64,000 nt of DNA from Inia geoffrensis (lineage: Eukaryota > Chordata > Mammalia > Artiodactyla > Iniidae), in the NCBI GenBank assembly GCA_036417435.1, contig CM070900.1:34015496-34079495 (forward strand), given 5' to 3'. Of this stretch, positions 1 through 12,424 are shown piece by piece. Within the stretch, counting starts at the first letter, position 1; every line of letters starts with the position of its first letter. Under the pieces are notes generated by a model. The model was not told the origin of the DNA. It made no database searches and saw only the letters and a program-made list of their open reading frames with translations. The position numbers and the translations under genes are program-made.

Positions 1-570
1 AATCAAGTTTTCAATCTCCACCTTTGTTGAGATGCCAATATGTGTTACTTTAACTCAATCAGAAATAAGATATTCCCATTTCTTTGTCTTTTGCTAATCG
101 GTGAAAGTTTGGATTGATAAATGCATTTAGAACCTGGCTGAGTAACGTAGTAAATTTTAGATAATGAGATTTTATGATATTTGTTTTGATGCTATTTCTA
201 TAGAGCAAATAACAGAGAAACTTGATTCTATGCTCTGTGAAGTTAATAAAGACAGAGGGGCATTTAATCAACAATGTACAAAAAATAGTACACATTATGT
301 TTTAGATGCTCTGTTGGGGGGAATAGGCTGACTAGAAGCAGACACAGCCCCAATCCTCCCTGAGTTCACAGTCTAGTAGGGAGATTGTACAACTGTAGCT
401 ATCTTCTTTGGCCAAATTTGCTTTTATCAATGACGGAAAGGTAACCTAACTTGTTACTGTTTATTAACTACCTAATAGATAGTAGAGCTTCTACTAAGGC
501 ATTTAAAATCATTATTTAAATTTTAATACTTCTCATGTAATTTTTATAATAACAACACAAATTTTCCTCT
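1..570. other. AT-rich unassigned DNA
   Basis: No repeat or gene is recognised here. A 78-codon minus-strand open frame at 59-295 has no motif, and its composition is that of AT-rich noncoding DNA, so I treat it as chance. Confidence 0.5.
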
Positions 571-690
571 ATGTGCTAGACAATGTGTTAAGAGTTTTTT
601 ATACATTATTTCAGTGACTCCTTAGTACAGCCCTGGGAAAAAGGGGTTATTAACCAGAGACATGCCTTGATGACCTCAATTATATGTGAT
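571..690 (-). repeat. MIR SINE remnant
   Basis: The stretch 'ctatgtgctagacaatgtg' followed by 'attatttcagtgactcc' and 'agccctgggaaaaaggggttatta' follows the reverse MIR consensus: size-distribution core, then a Pu/Py-rich tail. It is strongly diverged, with no TSD visible, as expected for a mammalian-wide element. Confidence 0.6.
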
Positions 691-1920
691 ACGCATCCCA
701 TCTCCATGCTCTTTTTCTGCTACCATGCATAGCACCCCTTTAGGATTACCTCCTCCGAAGTAACTAGTTAACATGACTTTTAGACTAATATCTAAAACTG
801 TATTCAACAGAATGCTGTGTAGCAGAATGTTCTTGGTGCTTTGGAAAATAAGCTTCTATAAGTGTACCCAAAAGAAGTTTGGGTACAAGGTACAAAGTTA
901 CAAATATCTTTTTACCACATCCCTTTTTAGAGATTCTGTTTGTTTTGCATACTTCCAAAAGAAGACACGGTATGCAGCATTTTCTGAAGTTATCTGATTG
1001 AAGTTATTTGTTTCATGGGGCATCTCATAGATAACTGTTTTCTTCAGAATACACATTAGTATGTGCTGTCCAGCACACTCTTTTCTCTCCTGAACTTGCT
1101 TCATGCTCACCATAAAAGGATCAGAGGCCAGAATAGTACTGTCCATTGTAGTTGAGGAGAGGCCAGAAAATCCCTGAGGGGAGAGAAGAGCTCTTTTATT
1201 GTTTCCTCCTTGGCCCCGGGGTAGTACTTGCGTGACATCTTCCAAAGGTGTGAGGGTATTTTAAAACCATCTAAGACTTAACTACTCCCTTTATATCAAG
1301 TAGGGATGCAGCAGCAGCAGAAACCATCTATAACTGCTTAACACAGAAAACAAATGCACTGAAAAGAACTGAAAGGATATTAAAGAGCTTAGGGAATTAC
1401 TGAGGAGGCTGAAGAATAAGGTTTGGGACTGTATGTCCTGGGTCAGTGCAGATCTGCGGGAGCACTGTGGTCATGAAGCCCTGGTCCCTCAAGCTTGTCA
1501 TATTGGTCCCCAAGCTCAGCACACTCTGCATTATTGCCAGCCACATGGCTGTCACTGATTCCTTGGGAAGCCAGCCCCCCTACATTTACCACTGGAACAG
1601 CAGAATCCCTCCTGGTTCATGTGGCTCTAGGGTCAGTTCATCCAGTTGGTGAGGTTAGCTCCTGTGCCTGATTCATGGCTACAAAAGGAGGCTTCACAAA
1701 ATAGCCGTACCATTTTCATCTTTCATAAGGTAGGAGACGGTTTTTGCCTTGCAATACGCACAGTTCAGAAAATAGACAGCTAAAATGAATGTGTTGACAA
1801 ACTTATCGTTTTCTATATAATTTACCAAATTAAAATACACAGTTATGTTGTCTTAGTGAACTGTACTTGACCTTGTAATTTTTATGCCCTTTTTTGAGAG
1901 GTAACAGGTAAGGGCAGTAC
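691..1920. other. Unassigned DNA with one perfect hairpin
   Basis: There is no recognisable gene. A 115-codon minus-strand frame (898-1245) and a 68-codon plus frame (1446-1652) are open but match no family I know. The segment 1440-1740 has a mixed, mRNA-like composition compared with its AT-rich surroundings, and an old unnamed repeat or pseudogene there cannot be excluded. A perfect 10-bp inverted repeat lies at 863-887. Confidence 0.4.
863..887. repeat. Perfect inverted repeat (hairpin)
   Basis: Arm tgtacccaaa (863-872), loop agaag, arm tttgggtaca (878-887). All ten pairs are perfect. There is no T-run after it and no bacterial context, so it is not called a terminator. Confidence 0.8.
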
Positions 1921-2354
1921 TTAGATCAAGATCTGGAGCATGATATGTACTCAGTAAACATTTGATAAAGGAGTATCCATAAAGTTCAAATACATACCCA
2001 GGGCCATATTGTAGTATCAGAGTTGGGATATAAATGTAAGTCTTTTTTCTAGTCTTTGGTTTTTTGATCTCCTCATATAAACACTATTATACTATGTATA
2101 AGTAGTATTTTTCTACTACTTACAGAAGAATTAAAGATGCCATTGTGTTCTAGGCATGTGAAAAAATTCTAGAGTTCTCAGTTAGATATGAGCTTATAGG
2201 GGTAGCATGATTTTTCTTCCAATTTTTATTACTAGCCCCAATTCAACAAGAATGAATGAATCATTTGTTTTATCACACGGTTTGCACAGTTAGTTTTCTG
2301 GATGCAGAGGATAGGAAGCAAAGAAACCCTTTGGATTCCATGATAATTAGCACA

Positions 2355-2460
2355 GAATATCATTTGTTGAGCACTGTGTGCATAGTATTTGGCTTTTAGA
2401 TTTAAAGAGTAGCCACACTCTAGGAAAGGTAAGCGTTATCCTAGAGGGGCTCAGATTGGC
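2355..2460 (-). repeat. Diverged MIR-like fragment
   Basis: The segment contains 'ttgagcactgtgtgcatag' and, about 60 bases on, 'aggaaaggtaagcgttatcc', which is the order of the reverse MIR consensus. It is short and weak. Confidence 0.4.
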
Positions 2461-3189
2461 ATTCCTAACTTAAGCTACCTGAAAAATAAACATAAGTTGG
2501 TTGCCCAGAAAGTTTTCTACATTTCAGATTTTTAAAATTTCCTCAAGTTCTTGTAAGTGGCCCTGATGGAAAGTAATCTATAATAAAGAAATTAAAAATA
2601 AAAAACAGCTGTGGTATTCTGAATCATTCATCCATGAGGAAAAAATCAAGGCTCTAATTTTAAATGATGCAACAGAAAAAATGCCCATGTGGGAGACATA
2701 GTGCAGGTGATAAGGAACGGCTCCGGGACGGCTGAGAAGGCTGGTGGGGAAGGTGACTGGGGGGGGCCCCGTCACCCACGGCAGGCCCACCCTCCCTGAG
2801 CGTCACAGACCCCAGCATCTTATCATCTCAGCCCACATTTAGTAAATAAAAACCACAGCAAGGAAACAGCTGGCTCTGTTTCTGAACTCAAAGCTCACTG
2901 AAACTCAGGAACACTCCCACTCAGGCTCTTGCTAGCAACTCACCAATATTCCTCTCCCGAAGCCCTCTCCTGAGTCCGAGTGCTGGCATCTATGAGTCAC
3001 ATCTGAGCACCAAAGACTTTCTAGGGAGAAAGAAGCAACTATTACCAAATTTGATCCAGAGTAATGTTGTGGATGAATTAGTATCACTTCATTTACTCTC
3101 AATTTTCTTTTTCTTTTGCTTAACTCTGGATATTGAGTTTTATTTTCCTTGACAATTAAACTTTTAAAAAATTTATATACTTTTTATAT
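2461..3189. other. Unassigned DNA
   Basis: I see no gene or named repeat. A short G/C-rich patch at about 2,740-2,800 (with a G-run at 2,760 and 'cgtcacccacggcaggccc') stands out from the AT-rich flanks, but it has no further structure. Confidence 0.5.
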
Positions 3190-3405
3190 AGTAGGAGCTG
3201 GGTTTTATGTGCATTATTTCATTTAATCCATATGATAGCAAAGCAGGTTAGGATTATTATCTTCACTACACAGATAAGGAAACATGCCTGGTGAGTTATA
3301 GTGACATAACCTAGGGCACACAGCTAATAAACTCAGAAAGCAGAATTTGAATCCAGATCCAGGTGCTTCGAAAGGGATTGAACCCAGGTCTGACTAATTT
3401 CAGAC
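3190..3405 (-). repeat. MIR SINE
   Basis: Clear reverse MIR order: 'gtgcattatttcatttaatcc', then 'cagataaggaaac', then 'gggcacacagctaataa' and 'gaatttgaatccagatcc'. Near full length for a MIR and diverged throughout. Confidence 0.8.
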
Positions 3406-5349
3406 ATCAATTTATACTGTCCCACTGTAATAATAATGACTATTTATTGAGTGATCTAATTTATTTATATATGTAACTTCTGTTGATTGAGAAATGAAGA
3501 ATGGAAGGGAAAGATAAGGAAGGCTAATCACTAATATGTGTAATATGCTGTTTTCCTACCTGGGAGGTCCTTCTCACATTCATTACTGAGTAATTCCTGT
3601 TTACCCTTAATGACTCGAAGCTAGATATCACTAACCCTATTTTCAGTAGATGCCCCTTTTCTCTGTACTTCCATTTATTCCAGCACTTATCATAATTACT
3701 TGCCATTTAATATATATTAGTTTATAAACTCCTTAAACTATCAGCTTCTGGGGAATTATGACTGTATCTTACCCACCCTTTCTCAGCAAGCGACAAAATA
3801 CAAGTCTCTTGAGTAAAGAACAAATTAACTGGTCACAGGCTTGGTTATCACACACACAGGGATTCCAGGATTTGGGTCCCTCATTTTGAGGATGTATTTA
3901 TATACACTAGTCTGCCACATGAGAAATAGCAATCTCTGGACTGCTATATGGAAATGGCCTTTCGTGTCCCAACCCCCCACCCCTGGCCTGCACCCCCAGA
4001 CACATTTTAATTGAATTTTGAAGGTTTAAGTAAGTTCTAATACTCTTTACCATTCTATAATGATTGCAAGCCAATATGCACATTTACGATAGTTTCCTAG
4101 CCCATAAGTATTTGAGTCTGCTACTCCTGCTCTAGATATTCTTCCATTAACCTCACTATAAATTTGTGTATTATGCATCTAATAGGTTAGCCCCTTTGGT
4201 TTAATGAGAATTTGGATTCAATCCCAGAATCAATCAGTTATTCCATGTCCTTGTGTTATTTTCCTAAACCATCAGTATCATAAATGCATGAAATTCCTCC
4301 ATACCATTCCATCCTCAATAGTGAAAAATAATAGCAATGACAGAACAAGCAAACATTAACTGAAAGTATCTGCCATACAGACAGTGATCTCCCCTCTTTA
4401 AAGATGCCATTATACTGTTAGAAATTAACTGTCTCCTGAGTAAATATACCCAAGGTTAGATTATCAAATCATATTACTTCTAATGATCAATATTCCTTAG
4501 AAATGGGCATGCTGCTTATATTTAATTAAATGAGTTAGACTATATTTCCTCCAGCTTGCTTGTGAATTACTAATTAGTGATATTATTCATGTTTCAAAAC
4601 AAATCAATGTGTTCTTTAGACCAATGCTCAGGATTCTTGTTTTGTCGTTGTCGTTGTTGTTCAAGATCTCCAAAGTATGACTCATGTATAATGTCTTGAA
4701 TTTTGAAGCACTGTCCAAAATAATCATTATGATTCATGTCATGTAACCAGTAAGGAATGATTATTTCTTCTTCCTCTCTATCTCCTAGAGAGGGCAGGCA
4801 GATAAAATGTGTTACTTCTTTGAAAAGCTCATGTATGATGGAATAGAATAATACTGAGGCTGATGTTCACTTACAGCTATGCTTGGAATAATAACAGATC
4901 CTTCAGAAGTCCACATGGGAAGAAATTCTCATTGGACCCCATTTGTTGGGGAAGAGAGACATTGGAAAGATGAAAGAATTGCCCTGTGTTTCTTACTTTT
5001 CCTTAGTCATTCTGACTCATTGGTTTACAGTTGGACTGGAACCAGTACATAATATAATATATAAAAATTATATGGTGTATTAAGGCTTAAATAACAACTG
5101 GTGGGGGAAAGCATTTACCTAGGCATCTTCAAAGAGGATCATGATGATACAAAGACATTTTAAAATTATCTTTAGGAAATTATGGAATGATTTTAGGACA
5201 GTGATAATTGACATAATCACATACTTATTATGTGCCTACTGAGTATGAGTTACAGTGTTAACCACTCTAGGCCTCTCCTGGAATAAAATTGGCGCTAACA
5301 CCAAAAGTGCCCTTTCTGGCTTCAAGGAGTTTATAGTAGCTTACTTGTG
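3406..5349. other. AT-rich unassigned DNA
   Basis: About 1.9 kb with no gene, RNA or confident repeat. It includes a short GTT-rich patch near 4,640-4,665. Open frames are all under 70 codons and lack motifs. Confidence 0.5.
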
Positions 5350-5945
5350 TATATATATTTTATATATTTCATTAAAATATTTGTTTTATTTGTTTTCTAG
5401 TTACAAAAGTAATATGTCTTACAGCACAAATTATTAGTAATTATAAGTGTAGCCCATTTTTATAAGTATACACTATATTTTATTTATGTGATTCCCCTAT
5501 TGTTTGATATGATGTTATTATTAATCTTTCCTTTTTGTTAGAATAAGCAATGACGTGGTGGACATCCACTGAAAGTAAAAGTGTTGAGTGAGAAACCAAG
5601 CATGTTATAAAAATTTTCGTACATATTGGCTAAACTATGTTCCATATATACTCTACCAATTTTAAATTTAAATCTATCTTGAATTCACTTCGGTATTTTT
5701 TTTTTGACACAAGGATCTTACTGTTTTTTAATAGTCAGAAAATTAACCTAGAACCATTAGCAAGTTCATCTTTCCCTTGGCAATCTGAAGTGTCACCTTT
5801 ATAACTAATTTAAATCTTATACTTACTTGAATCTAAATTTTCTGTTTTGTTTCATTAATCAACCTGTCTATTCTTGTTGTAGGACCACATTGTTTTAATT
5901 ATTACAGTTTCAAGACCAGTTAATATTGAATAAATTACTTCATAC
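5350..5945 (-). mobile_element. Old L1 (L1M-type) fragment, antisense
   Basis: The stretch 'tcaacctgtctattcttgtt' followed by 'aggaccacattgttttaatt' and 'acagtttcaagaccagttaa' resembles the antisense of old mammalian L1. The upstream part (5,350-5,690) is AT-rich and less certain. No TSD is visible, and the ends are approximate. Confidence 0.5.
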
Positions 5946-6271
5946 ATTAAAATCACATTTTTAATTTCTTTCTTGGTCAGATTCTTATCCAGATGATACA
6001 GGAGGTCAGAAGGGGTATATGATAAGGACATTTTTAATTCACACCTGCTGTAACACCTTCCAAATATAGCAGTCTCACTTCTTGTGAGAATGTCACCCAA
6101 TACATTCTAAATATATGCAGACTATTTTTCATAATGTACAGAAATTTTAAGCCTTGGCAAAAAGCTTCCTTTGGTCTATTGCTTGAAGATAATAAAAGTG
6201 AGAAGAATAGTAAAATCTTATGCAAGTTTTTATCCAACATCTTTTAATTTTGTTGGAAACACAAAGGCTGT

Positions 6272-6405
6272 GTGACACAGTAGGTGAGTGGGTAGCAGTT
6301 GAGTTTCAGCTTACCAACTTACTAGTGTGTAACTTTGGTTAAACTTCTTAACCTTGCGAGTCTCATTTCCCAGTAAAAGTGGGGATATGAATAGTTTTTA
6401 ATCTC
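6272..6405 (+). repeat. MIR SINE
   Basis: Forward MIR order: 'cttactagtgtgtaacttt', 'cttcttaaccttgcgagtct', then 'agtaaaagtggggatatgaa'. A second short reverse MIR-like piece may follow at 6,425-6,530 ('aggcagctagc'). Confidence 0.7.
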
Positions 6406-6923
6406 ATATCATTTTTCCAACTAGGCACTCAAAAAAGGTAGATATTATTGTTACTATTACGTGCATTCGAATTCTCAAGTTGTCACAAATAAGAAAAATA
6501 CAGGTTAGAGGAAGGCAGCTAGCTTTCTGAATATTTAGGATGCGTTTGATGGTGATAAACTCGTATTAGGAGAAAGTCAGAAAGCCATCAACAGAAAGAA
6601 AAATAAGGAAATAATTTGTTTTTCAAGCTTTATATACATTTTCTATTTTAAAAAATTCCATTGTATAAAGCACTCCACAAGAATGCAGTTTTAAGGTTGT
6701 GTGTGTTTCTGACTGTGTGTTCTAACAGAAAAAAAAATACAGTGGTTTGATGGGGTGAAAAAAGAACATAATGCTTAAGTGTGGGGAGTGACTATGCCTG
6801 AAGTTTAAAGAACATGGAACCGACATTTCTGACACATTTAAGATACATCATATTTTGACCTAAACCTTTACATTCAGAACCCTTTGTGCAACTTTTCCAA
6901 TAATGGGTGTATTATGTTAAAAT

Positions 6924-7083
6924 GAAAGAAAAGAAAAGAAAAGAAAAGAAAGAAAGGAAGAAAGGAAGAAAGGAAGAAAGGAAGAAAGGAAAAGAAAAGA
7001 AAAAAGAAAGAAAGGGAAAGAAAGAAAGAAAGAAAAAGAAAGAAAGGAGGGAGGGAGGGAGGGAGGAAGGGGACAAGAAAAGG
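6924..7083. repeat. Purine-only microsatellite (GAAA/GGAA/GGGA)n
   Basis: About 160 bases are almost pure purine on the + strand. Units change from AAAAG to GAAAG/GGAAGAAA and then to GGGA near 7,050. The 126-codon frame that crosses it is lysine/glutamate-rich translation of the repeat, not a gene. Confidence 0.95.
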
Positions 7084-8229
7084 AGTGTTTGTGTATTTAT
7101 CTGCCCTGGTGAGTCAGGCTGGCCAGGGTTCCAGTGCAGGCCTCAGTTCCTGGTCCAGGCTGCTGTATTGACAGGAGCTGAGACTTGGCCACTGCCCTAC
7201 TTTGTCAAGGAGACTTCAAATCACAGTCCCCTGAGCCTTGCGAGAGTGGAGAAAGCAGCTGAGCAGCATGCTCTGCTTGCGGTGTGAAAAATAAACCCTT
7301 GGCCAAAGGCACAGGCTGCAAACTCACAAACAACCCCACCCCCAGCTCTGCGGAGCTGCTGTCAGCTCTCATGAGCTCTTCTGACTCTGAGATTCCTGGG
7401 CTCTAACAAGTGCTCCATCCCCTCAGTCCTCCCGCGTCCTCCTACAGTTGGCTCCCTTTCCATGAGCTGTCACAGCTGGCCGATCAGACTGCCACCCAAT
7501 CAGCTACTCCTTTTACCCAGACCCCTGACTGACCTTGTTCTGTCTTTGCCCTTTCCCATTCTTCTGATCCTCCGGCAGTTGAATCTCCTACCCCTGCTGT
7601 CTGATCCCACCGCTTGTCTAGTCAGCACGTTAGACAGTTTGATTAGCTGCCCCTTCCTCTCACCCTGCCAGCTCTTCCTGCTGCTAGCAGCTGTGCACAG
7701 GGCCTGCGAGTAACTCACTATCAGTTCCTTCTGACCCTCCATTAGTGCTGCTGGCTGATCAACTTAATATATTTCTCAGCAGCTCTCTGATCTACTGCTG
7801 TCTCCCTCTGCTGTGGTCCTCTGATGAGCCTCCTGAAGTCTTCCCTCTCTGTCACCTGTGTGATTCTCTTGCTGTTAATTGCACCGTCTGGTGTCCTGTG
7901 GCAGGCGCTTTTTCATTAGCCCTCCAAGGCTAGGGTTACCTGGGTGGCTACCTATGGCAAGTAGTAACACTTGAGTGCAGGCAGAGTTCAAGCACCCATG
8001 TCACAGCTTCCCCCAAATCCCAACAGCTGGTGTTGCTGTTTGACTCCTTGTATCTAGTGAGCTACATCAGCAGTTCCATCATTCTTCATGGGACAACCTG
8101 ACTTTTAGGATTTTGCGACTAATTTCTGAGGTGTTTCCTGGGCATCATCTTCTTCCTCATTTTCCCTCTGAGTAATACTTTATTATAGTCACAGTTCCTG
8201 AATGAGAATCTATGAGGATTATTTGAATA
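7084..8229. other. GC-richer unassigned block
   Basis: From about 7,100 to 7,960 the base composition is clearly richer in C and G than the flanks, with pyrimidine-rich runs such as 'cccaccccc' and many 'ctg' and 'ctc' steps. CpG is rare, so it is not a CpG island. 'aaaaataaacccttggcc' near 7,287 could be an LTR polyadenylation region, but I see no matching LTR ends. The 80-codon frames on both strands are low complexity (Leu/Pro-rich) and not gene-like. Confidence 0.4.
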
Positions 8230-8500
8230 AGAGGGGTGATACGACCTGCTTTACATGCTGAAACCATTTTGTGGCTGGATGAAGAACTGTGGAAGCAGGG
8301 AAACTAGTTAGAAGGCTATTATATTGTTCCTAAAAATGAAGGTGGCTTGGATTAGAGGGGAACTGTAAAAGGGATAAGAGATGGTCAGATTTGGGATATG
8401 TTTTGAAAGTAGAGACCGTAGAATTTACTGCTGGATTATGTGTGGTTGTGAAAAAAAGAGGAATCTAGAAAGTGTTTACTAAGTGAATAAATTGAATGAA
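8230..8500 (+). repeat. Old unnamed mammalian interspersed repeat, 3' part
   Basis: The words 'gtggaagcagggaaactag', 'ttagaaggctatt', 'ggtggcttggattag' and 'gatatgttttgaaagtagag' follow, in order, an old mammalian dispersed family that I recognise from memory but cannot name. Related copies lie at about 10.9, 11.8, 23.8, 41.8-43.2, 53.2-54.6 and 58.7-60.2 kb. Confidence 0.6.
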
Positions 8501-8544
8501 AATTTGCTGGAGGGACCTTTTCAAGGTTTAGCACAAGTACTTTG

Positions 8545-8620
8545 CCCAGAGCACACTGTCTGGCACATATTAAGTTTCCAATAAGTGGTAGAAATTATTT
8601 GTATTTTTATTATTATCATT
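8545..8620 (+). repeat. MIR/L2 3'-end fragment
   Basis: 'actgtctggcacatattaag' followed by 'ccaataagtggtagaaatta' matches the shared 3' tail of MIR and L2 ('cctggcacatagtaagtgctcaataaatg'). Confidence 0.5.
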
Positions 8621-10924
8621 ACTCTACAAGCACGTTTTAAACCCTAAATAGGTGAATGTATCAGATAGTATTCTTGGTTCTATAATAAATATAAATTTCA
8701 GAAAGACAACTTCCCTCATAATGGTTTGTCCATAGGTGATTAGTAGCTCTCCCTTGCTTTTATCTATGTTTCTTTCTTAATAATTTACATTTAGCAAACT
8801 TACCTCATATGTCTTACATGTTCCACTTTTGAGCTTCATTTTACTCTAGACTTGTTTCTGAATTCACCATCTTCCTTCTTTCTGCTCTATTCATTCACTT
8901 TTATTCTTTATGGAAGCTTGAGTCCGTATGGAGTCCTCTTCTGCTACATTTTAGATTCTTTCAACCAGTTTGATGTATCAGTTATGTTACATTAATTTTG
9001 TAAAATATCATAAACCTGTTGAAAAGAATAAAGTGGATTAATGTGGACTAACAAGAGTGATTTTCCAAGTTAAGAAAAAGAGCAAGTTATAGAAAAAATA
9101 CAGAGTAATGTCAACTGGAGAAAAGTGCACAACCTAGTTGAGAATTATTTTTTATTATGTGGCGGACATACTGAGGACTTAAGCCTGGGAAACAGTCTCT
9201 TAGAGAGCTCTGAGGGACTGTTCCAAAGAAGTAAGGGAAGAGCCAGGATATGTAGGAGTTTTTGCAAAAGAAACCAGGACTGTTAATTAAAGAAAAGCAG
9301 ACATCTCAGCTTACTGAATTTAGCCCTTTTCTGTATATGGTAAGATGAAAGAGTCTGGGCCCACTGAAATCATTTCTTTCATATGCACTTTAAGTATCTA
9401 AGGCCAGTATCCTGTTTTCTCCATCCTGAATCCCCTCAAGGTGCACCATCCGAGGTAGGGCAGGATGACTGCAGTGGCTGATGGCTTTATGGCCCCAACA
9501 TCCTTTGTTTACTGATATGTCAGGTGACAATCTTTGTCCATAGTAGCATAAACTTGAATAATATGTTATAAAATAAAAGAATACTTTTTTATTTTATGAG
9601 AGATATAACTCATATATAAAACAGTAGGCTAGATTACACTTTGCAAATCAACAAACTAAAGATCTCAATAGATTAAAACAAGAATTTAGTTCTTCCTCAT
9701 GCCTTAAGTCCACCAAACAGTAGAAGGGAACTCTACTTAATGCTATCTTCTCTACAGGACCCAGGACATTGGGGCCTGGGGTTAATGGAAATGTTCACTT
9801 TTAAACTATATACTTTTCTTCAGTGTGACATTTAACAAGGGATACATACAATATTCAGGAACTACTATGTAAATAAAAAAAATATTTTTCTGAGAATGGA
9901 ACAAGGATAAAATATAAAAGTTATATGAAAAGGCTTTTATATTATGAATAATTTTTCTTTACATTTATCTTCTTAATTAAAAATAATATTATTTTAGAAG
10001 ATAATTCAGTGCTTTCACATTATGCTGAATGCTTGTGGAACATTGGCTGTTTATGAAGCCTATTTTTTTTTTCCCTATAAAGCTTTTGCCCTTTCACTGA
10101 GTAATGGGGAAGAAGGTTGATTGAGTTAGTTTTCAAGCAAGCAAGCATCCCTTCAAAAGAAGTGAAAACATAAAAAAGAATTTTTTTATAGTATCTAGCA
10201 AAAGATTTCTCTACTCCACTTCTTCTGCAAAAGGGCCCCGGTATAGATAGCTAAAGCTAATGTCTGTAGAGATGAGAGGAATCATTTTCTAGTGCTTTCT
10301 GTTAGTAAAGGCTGTGATGTCTGGAAATTACTAATGGCCAGAGTCTCTGCAGAAATTATTAGATGTCTAGAAGCATCTGGAAAATATAGGAACCTTGAGA
10401 GGGACAGAGTTTATTTTCTGGGAAACTCTGAAAGCCTCATTAAAATGGATCTAAAAGTGCCATGGCAGAAACAAGGTATCACTGGGATTTTCTGTCTTCA
10501 TCCATTTTATTCTAAGTCATCCCAGGTAGACTGGCAATGATGAGGAACTGTATCTTGTTCTGTACTTCTAATTCCCTGTCCCTCCTTTTTTTTTTTTTTC
10601 TTCCTGTTGCATGACTACATCTATTTGCTCACCTTCTCTCTTAACTCTTTAAAAGAGGAAAGGTAATAATTATCTTATTGTCTCTGAACTTTATTTTCAT
10701 ATTCAGGAGATGGTCCTTGCTGATATTTACATACTGCTGATTTTTTTTTTAGCTCCATAATATTTACTACTTAACAGATAAGAGGGAATTTCATTACGGG
10801 TTCTGGGGTAGAAATTGTTTTCTTATTTTAACTTATTACCTTTCTTCATATAACCCAGAAATCAGGCTTATCATTGATTTTCAGCAAGTTACATGACTAT
10901 AGTTACCTTAGACCAATGAATATT
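8621..10924. other. AT-rich unassigned DNA
   Basis: No gene or named repeat is recognised over 2.3 kb. The 82-codon frame at 10292-10540 has no motif. Poly(T) runs near 10,590 and 10,741 are simple tracts. Confidence 0.5.
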
Positions 10925-11140
10925 TCAAGAAAAATATATTGAACTGTATGTGCTGTACAATATTGAGCTAGGTTCTGAGGGCACAAAGAACAATAAGATG
11001 GGACTTCTGAATTTGGAATGATAGCATCTGAGTAGAGGAATATAGAAAATAAACTAAGTGTAAAAAAAATATGGTAAATTTTCAAATAAAGTAGCATGTA
11101 ATGGAAACATAGAAGGGAGGCCACCTTGAAAGTTCAGGTA
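10925..11140 (+). repeat. Old unnamed interspersed repeat, 5' part
   Basis: 'gagctaggttctgagggcac' and 'aaataaactaagtg', together with the later 'gtagcatgtaatgg', follow the 5' region of the same family as at 8,230 and 41,790. It is poorly preserved. Confidence 0.4.
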
Positions 11141-11824
11141 AGCCTTTTACATACCTGAACCTAGAACTGGGTGTTAAAAGACAAAAGGGTTTTAGACAGA
11201 AAGCATCACCCAGAATTATTGGACCCTAAACCTAACATCTAACATATTGGACACTGACATCTACTTATCTTCCCCATGTCCACTCATAAACAAACAAAAA
11301 AACACTGAATACCTTTCTGACATTTTTTTGCCATTAATAACTCTCATTACTCCTTTCAAATCTTTACTGTTGACTCTTTCTTTAGAATTAGATGTCAGAA
11401 ACTTCTCACTGTGAAAGCTACTCCAAGAAGTCCAGTTTACATTTATCTTTCAAATTCCATTGGTATTTAGAAAATGTCTTTTTGAAACTTAAAACAATTT
11501 CAGAGGGACCAGGAGGAAGCATCTGTTTCACACTTGATTCTTTAACACCACAAGTTCATGGTTAACTCTAGCACATTGACCGTTAGAGAAAGTAGGTAAA
11601 AAATACACTTTCTACACGGGACTGTAGAGATAAACCTGCTGAGTCTGTGAAAACACAGTGGGAAGCTCTCCATCTTTTTTAGTCAAGGCTTCTATGTCAT
11701 AACAATTATTTGAGGTTGAAAATACCCCACAGAGTTGTGTCAGAAGTGACTCAGAAGGATTCAGTTGGGCAAAGAAATTGGCGAAGTAGTATTTTCCACA
11801 CATTACAATGTCCTTTTATTGATC
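11141..11824. other. Unassigned DNA
   Basis: There is no recognisable gene or repeat. Only short frames are present. Confidence 0.5.
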
Positions 11825-12080
11825 AGTCAAGTAGTTCAACAAATAGATATTGATAAGCTAAGTGTTGATTTACCAGTATCTGGTCTAAATGCATTGAACC
11901 AGAGAGACAAATTCTGGTTCTTATGAGACCTATATGTTAGTCATTGATGACAGTGAGCAAGTTAAACTGACAAAGAACAAGATAAATAAATAAATAAACA
12001 AGTAAATAAATAAATAAATGGCATAACTTTGGAAAACTATTATAAAATGATCTATGTGTAAAATGGAGAAAAGATTTTCT
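11825..12080 (+). repeat. Old unnamed interspersed repeat, 5' part, with (TAAA)n
   Basis: 'aacaaatagatattgataag', then 'aaattctggttcttatgaga' and the A-rich '(ataa)n' at 11,980-12,019, matches the 5' part of the family, which typically carries an 'aataaataaata' segment here. Confidence 0.5.
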
Positions 12081-12412
12081 TACTGTCATGTCTAAGTATA
12101 GTGAATATTGGCTTTTCAAAAATGTACCTCTATAGTCTTCACCCCCTTTTTCCTTTAGAGGAGGAATTTTGCGTTTCAAGTAGCTTTGGTGCAAGGTTGT
12201 ACTACATGCTCTAGAACTAAAACTAAAAGGATCAGACTGTCTCTTACCTCAACCTGCGAGAACCAGGGCATAGAAAGGTGAATTAGCTTAGCTAATTGCG
12301 TACTCCTGCCCAGAATTTTGAATCTTGATTGAATGATGTAAAGATGCTGTAGGATACTTTTAGAAATCATTCACTGCATCAGCTACAGAGGGGTACCCAA
12401 ACTTTTCTTTTT

Positions 12413-12424
12413 AAAAAGAAAAAG
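12413..12424. repeat. Candidate 5' target-site duplication of the full-length L1
   Basis: 'aaaaagaaaaag' lies directly before the L1 5' end. A similar 'aaagaaaaag' lies at 20,243-20,252 after the L1 tail. The sequence is low complexity, so the TSD call is only moderate. Confidence 0.45.

Noticed and set aside
898..1245. 115-codon minus frame, considered as an exon or pseudogene
   Set aside because: No family match, and other frames give equally plausible peptides. A pyrimidine-rich 'ctcag' inside it on the minus strand is not enough to call an exon.
6907..7287. 126-codon open frame
   Set aside because: It is translation of the GAAA/GGAA microsatellite (Lys/Glu-rich) plus flanking sequence.
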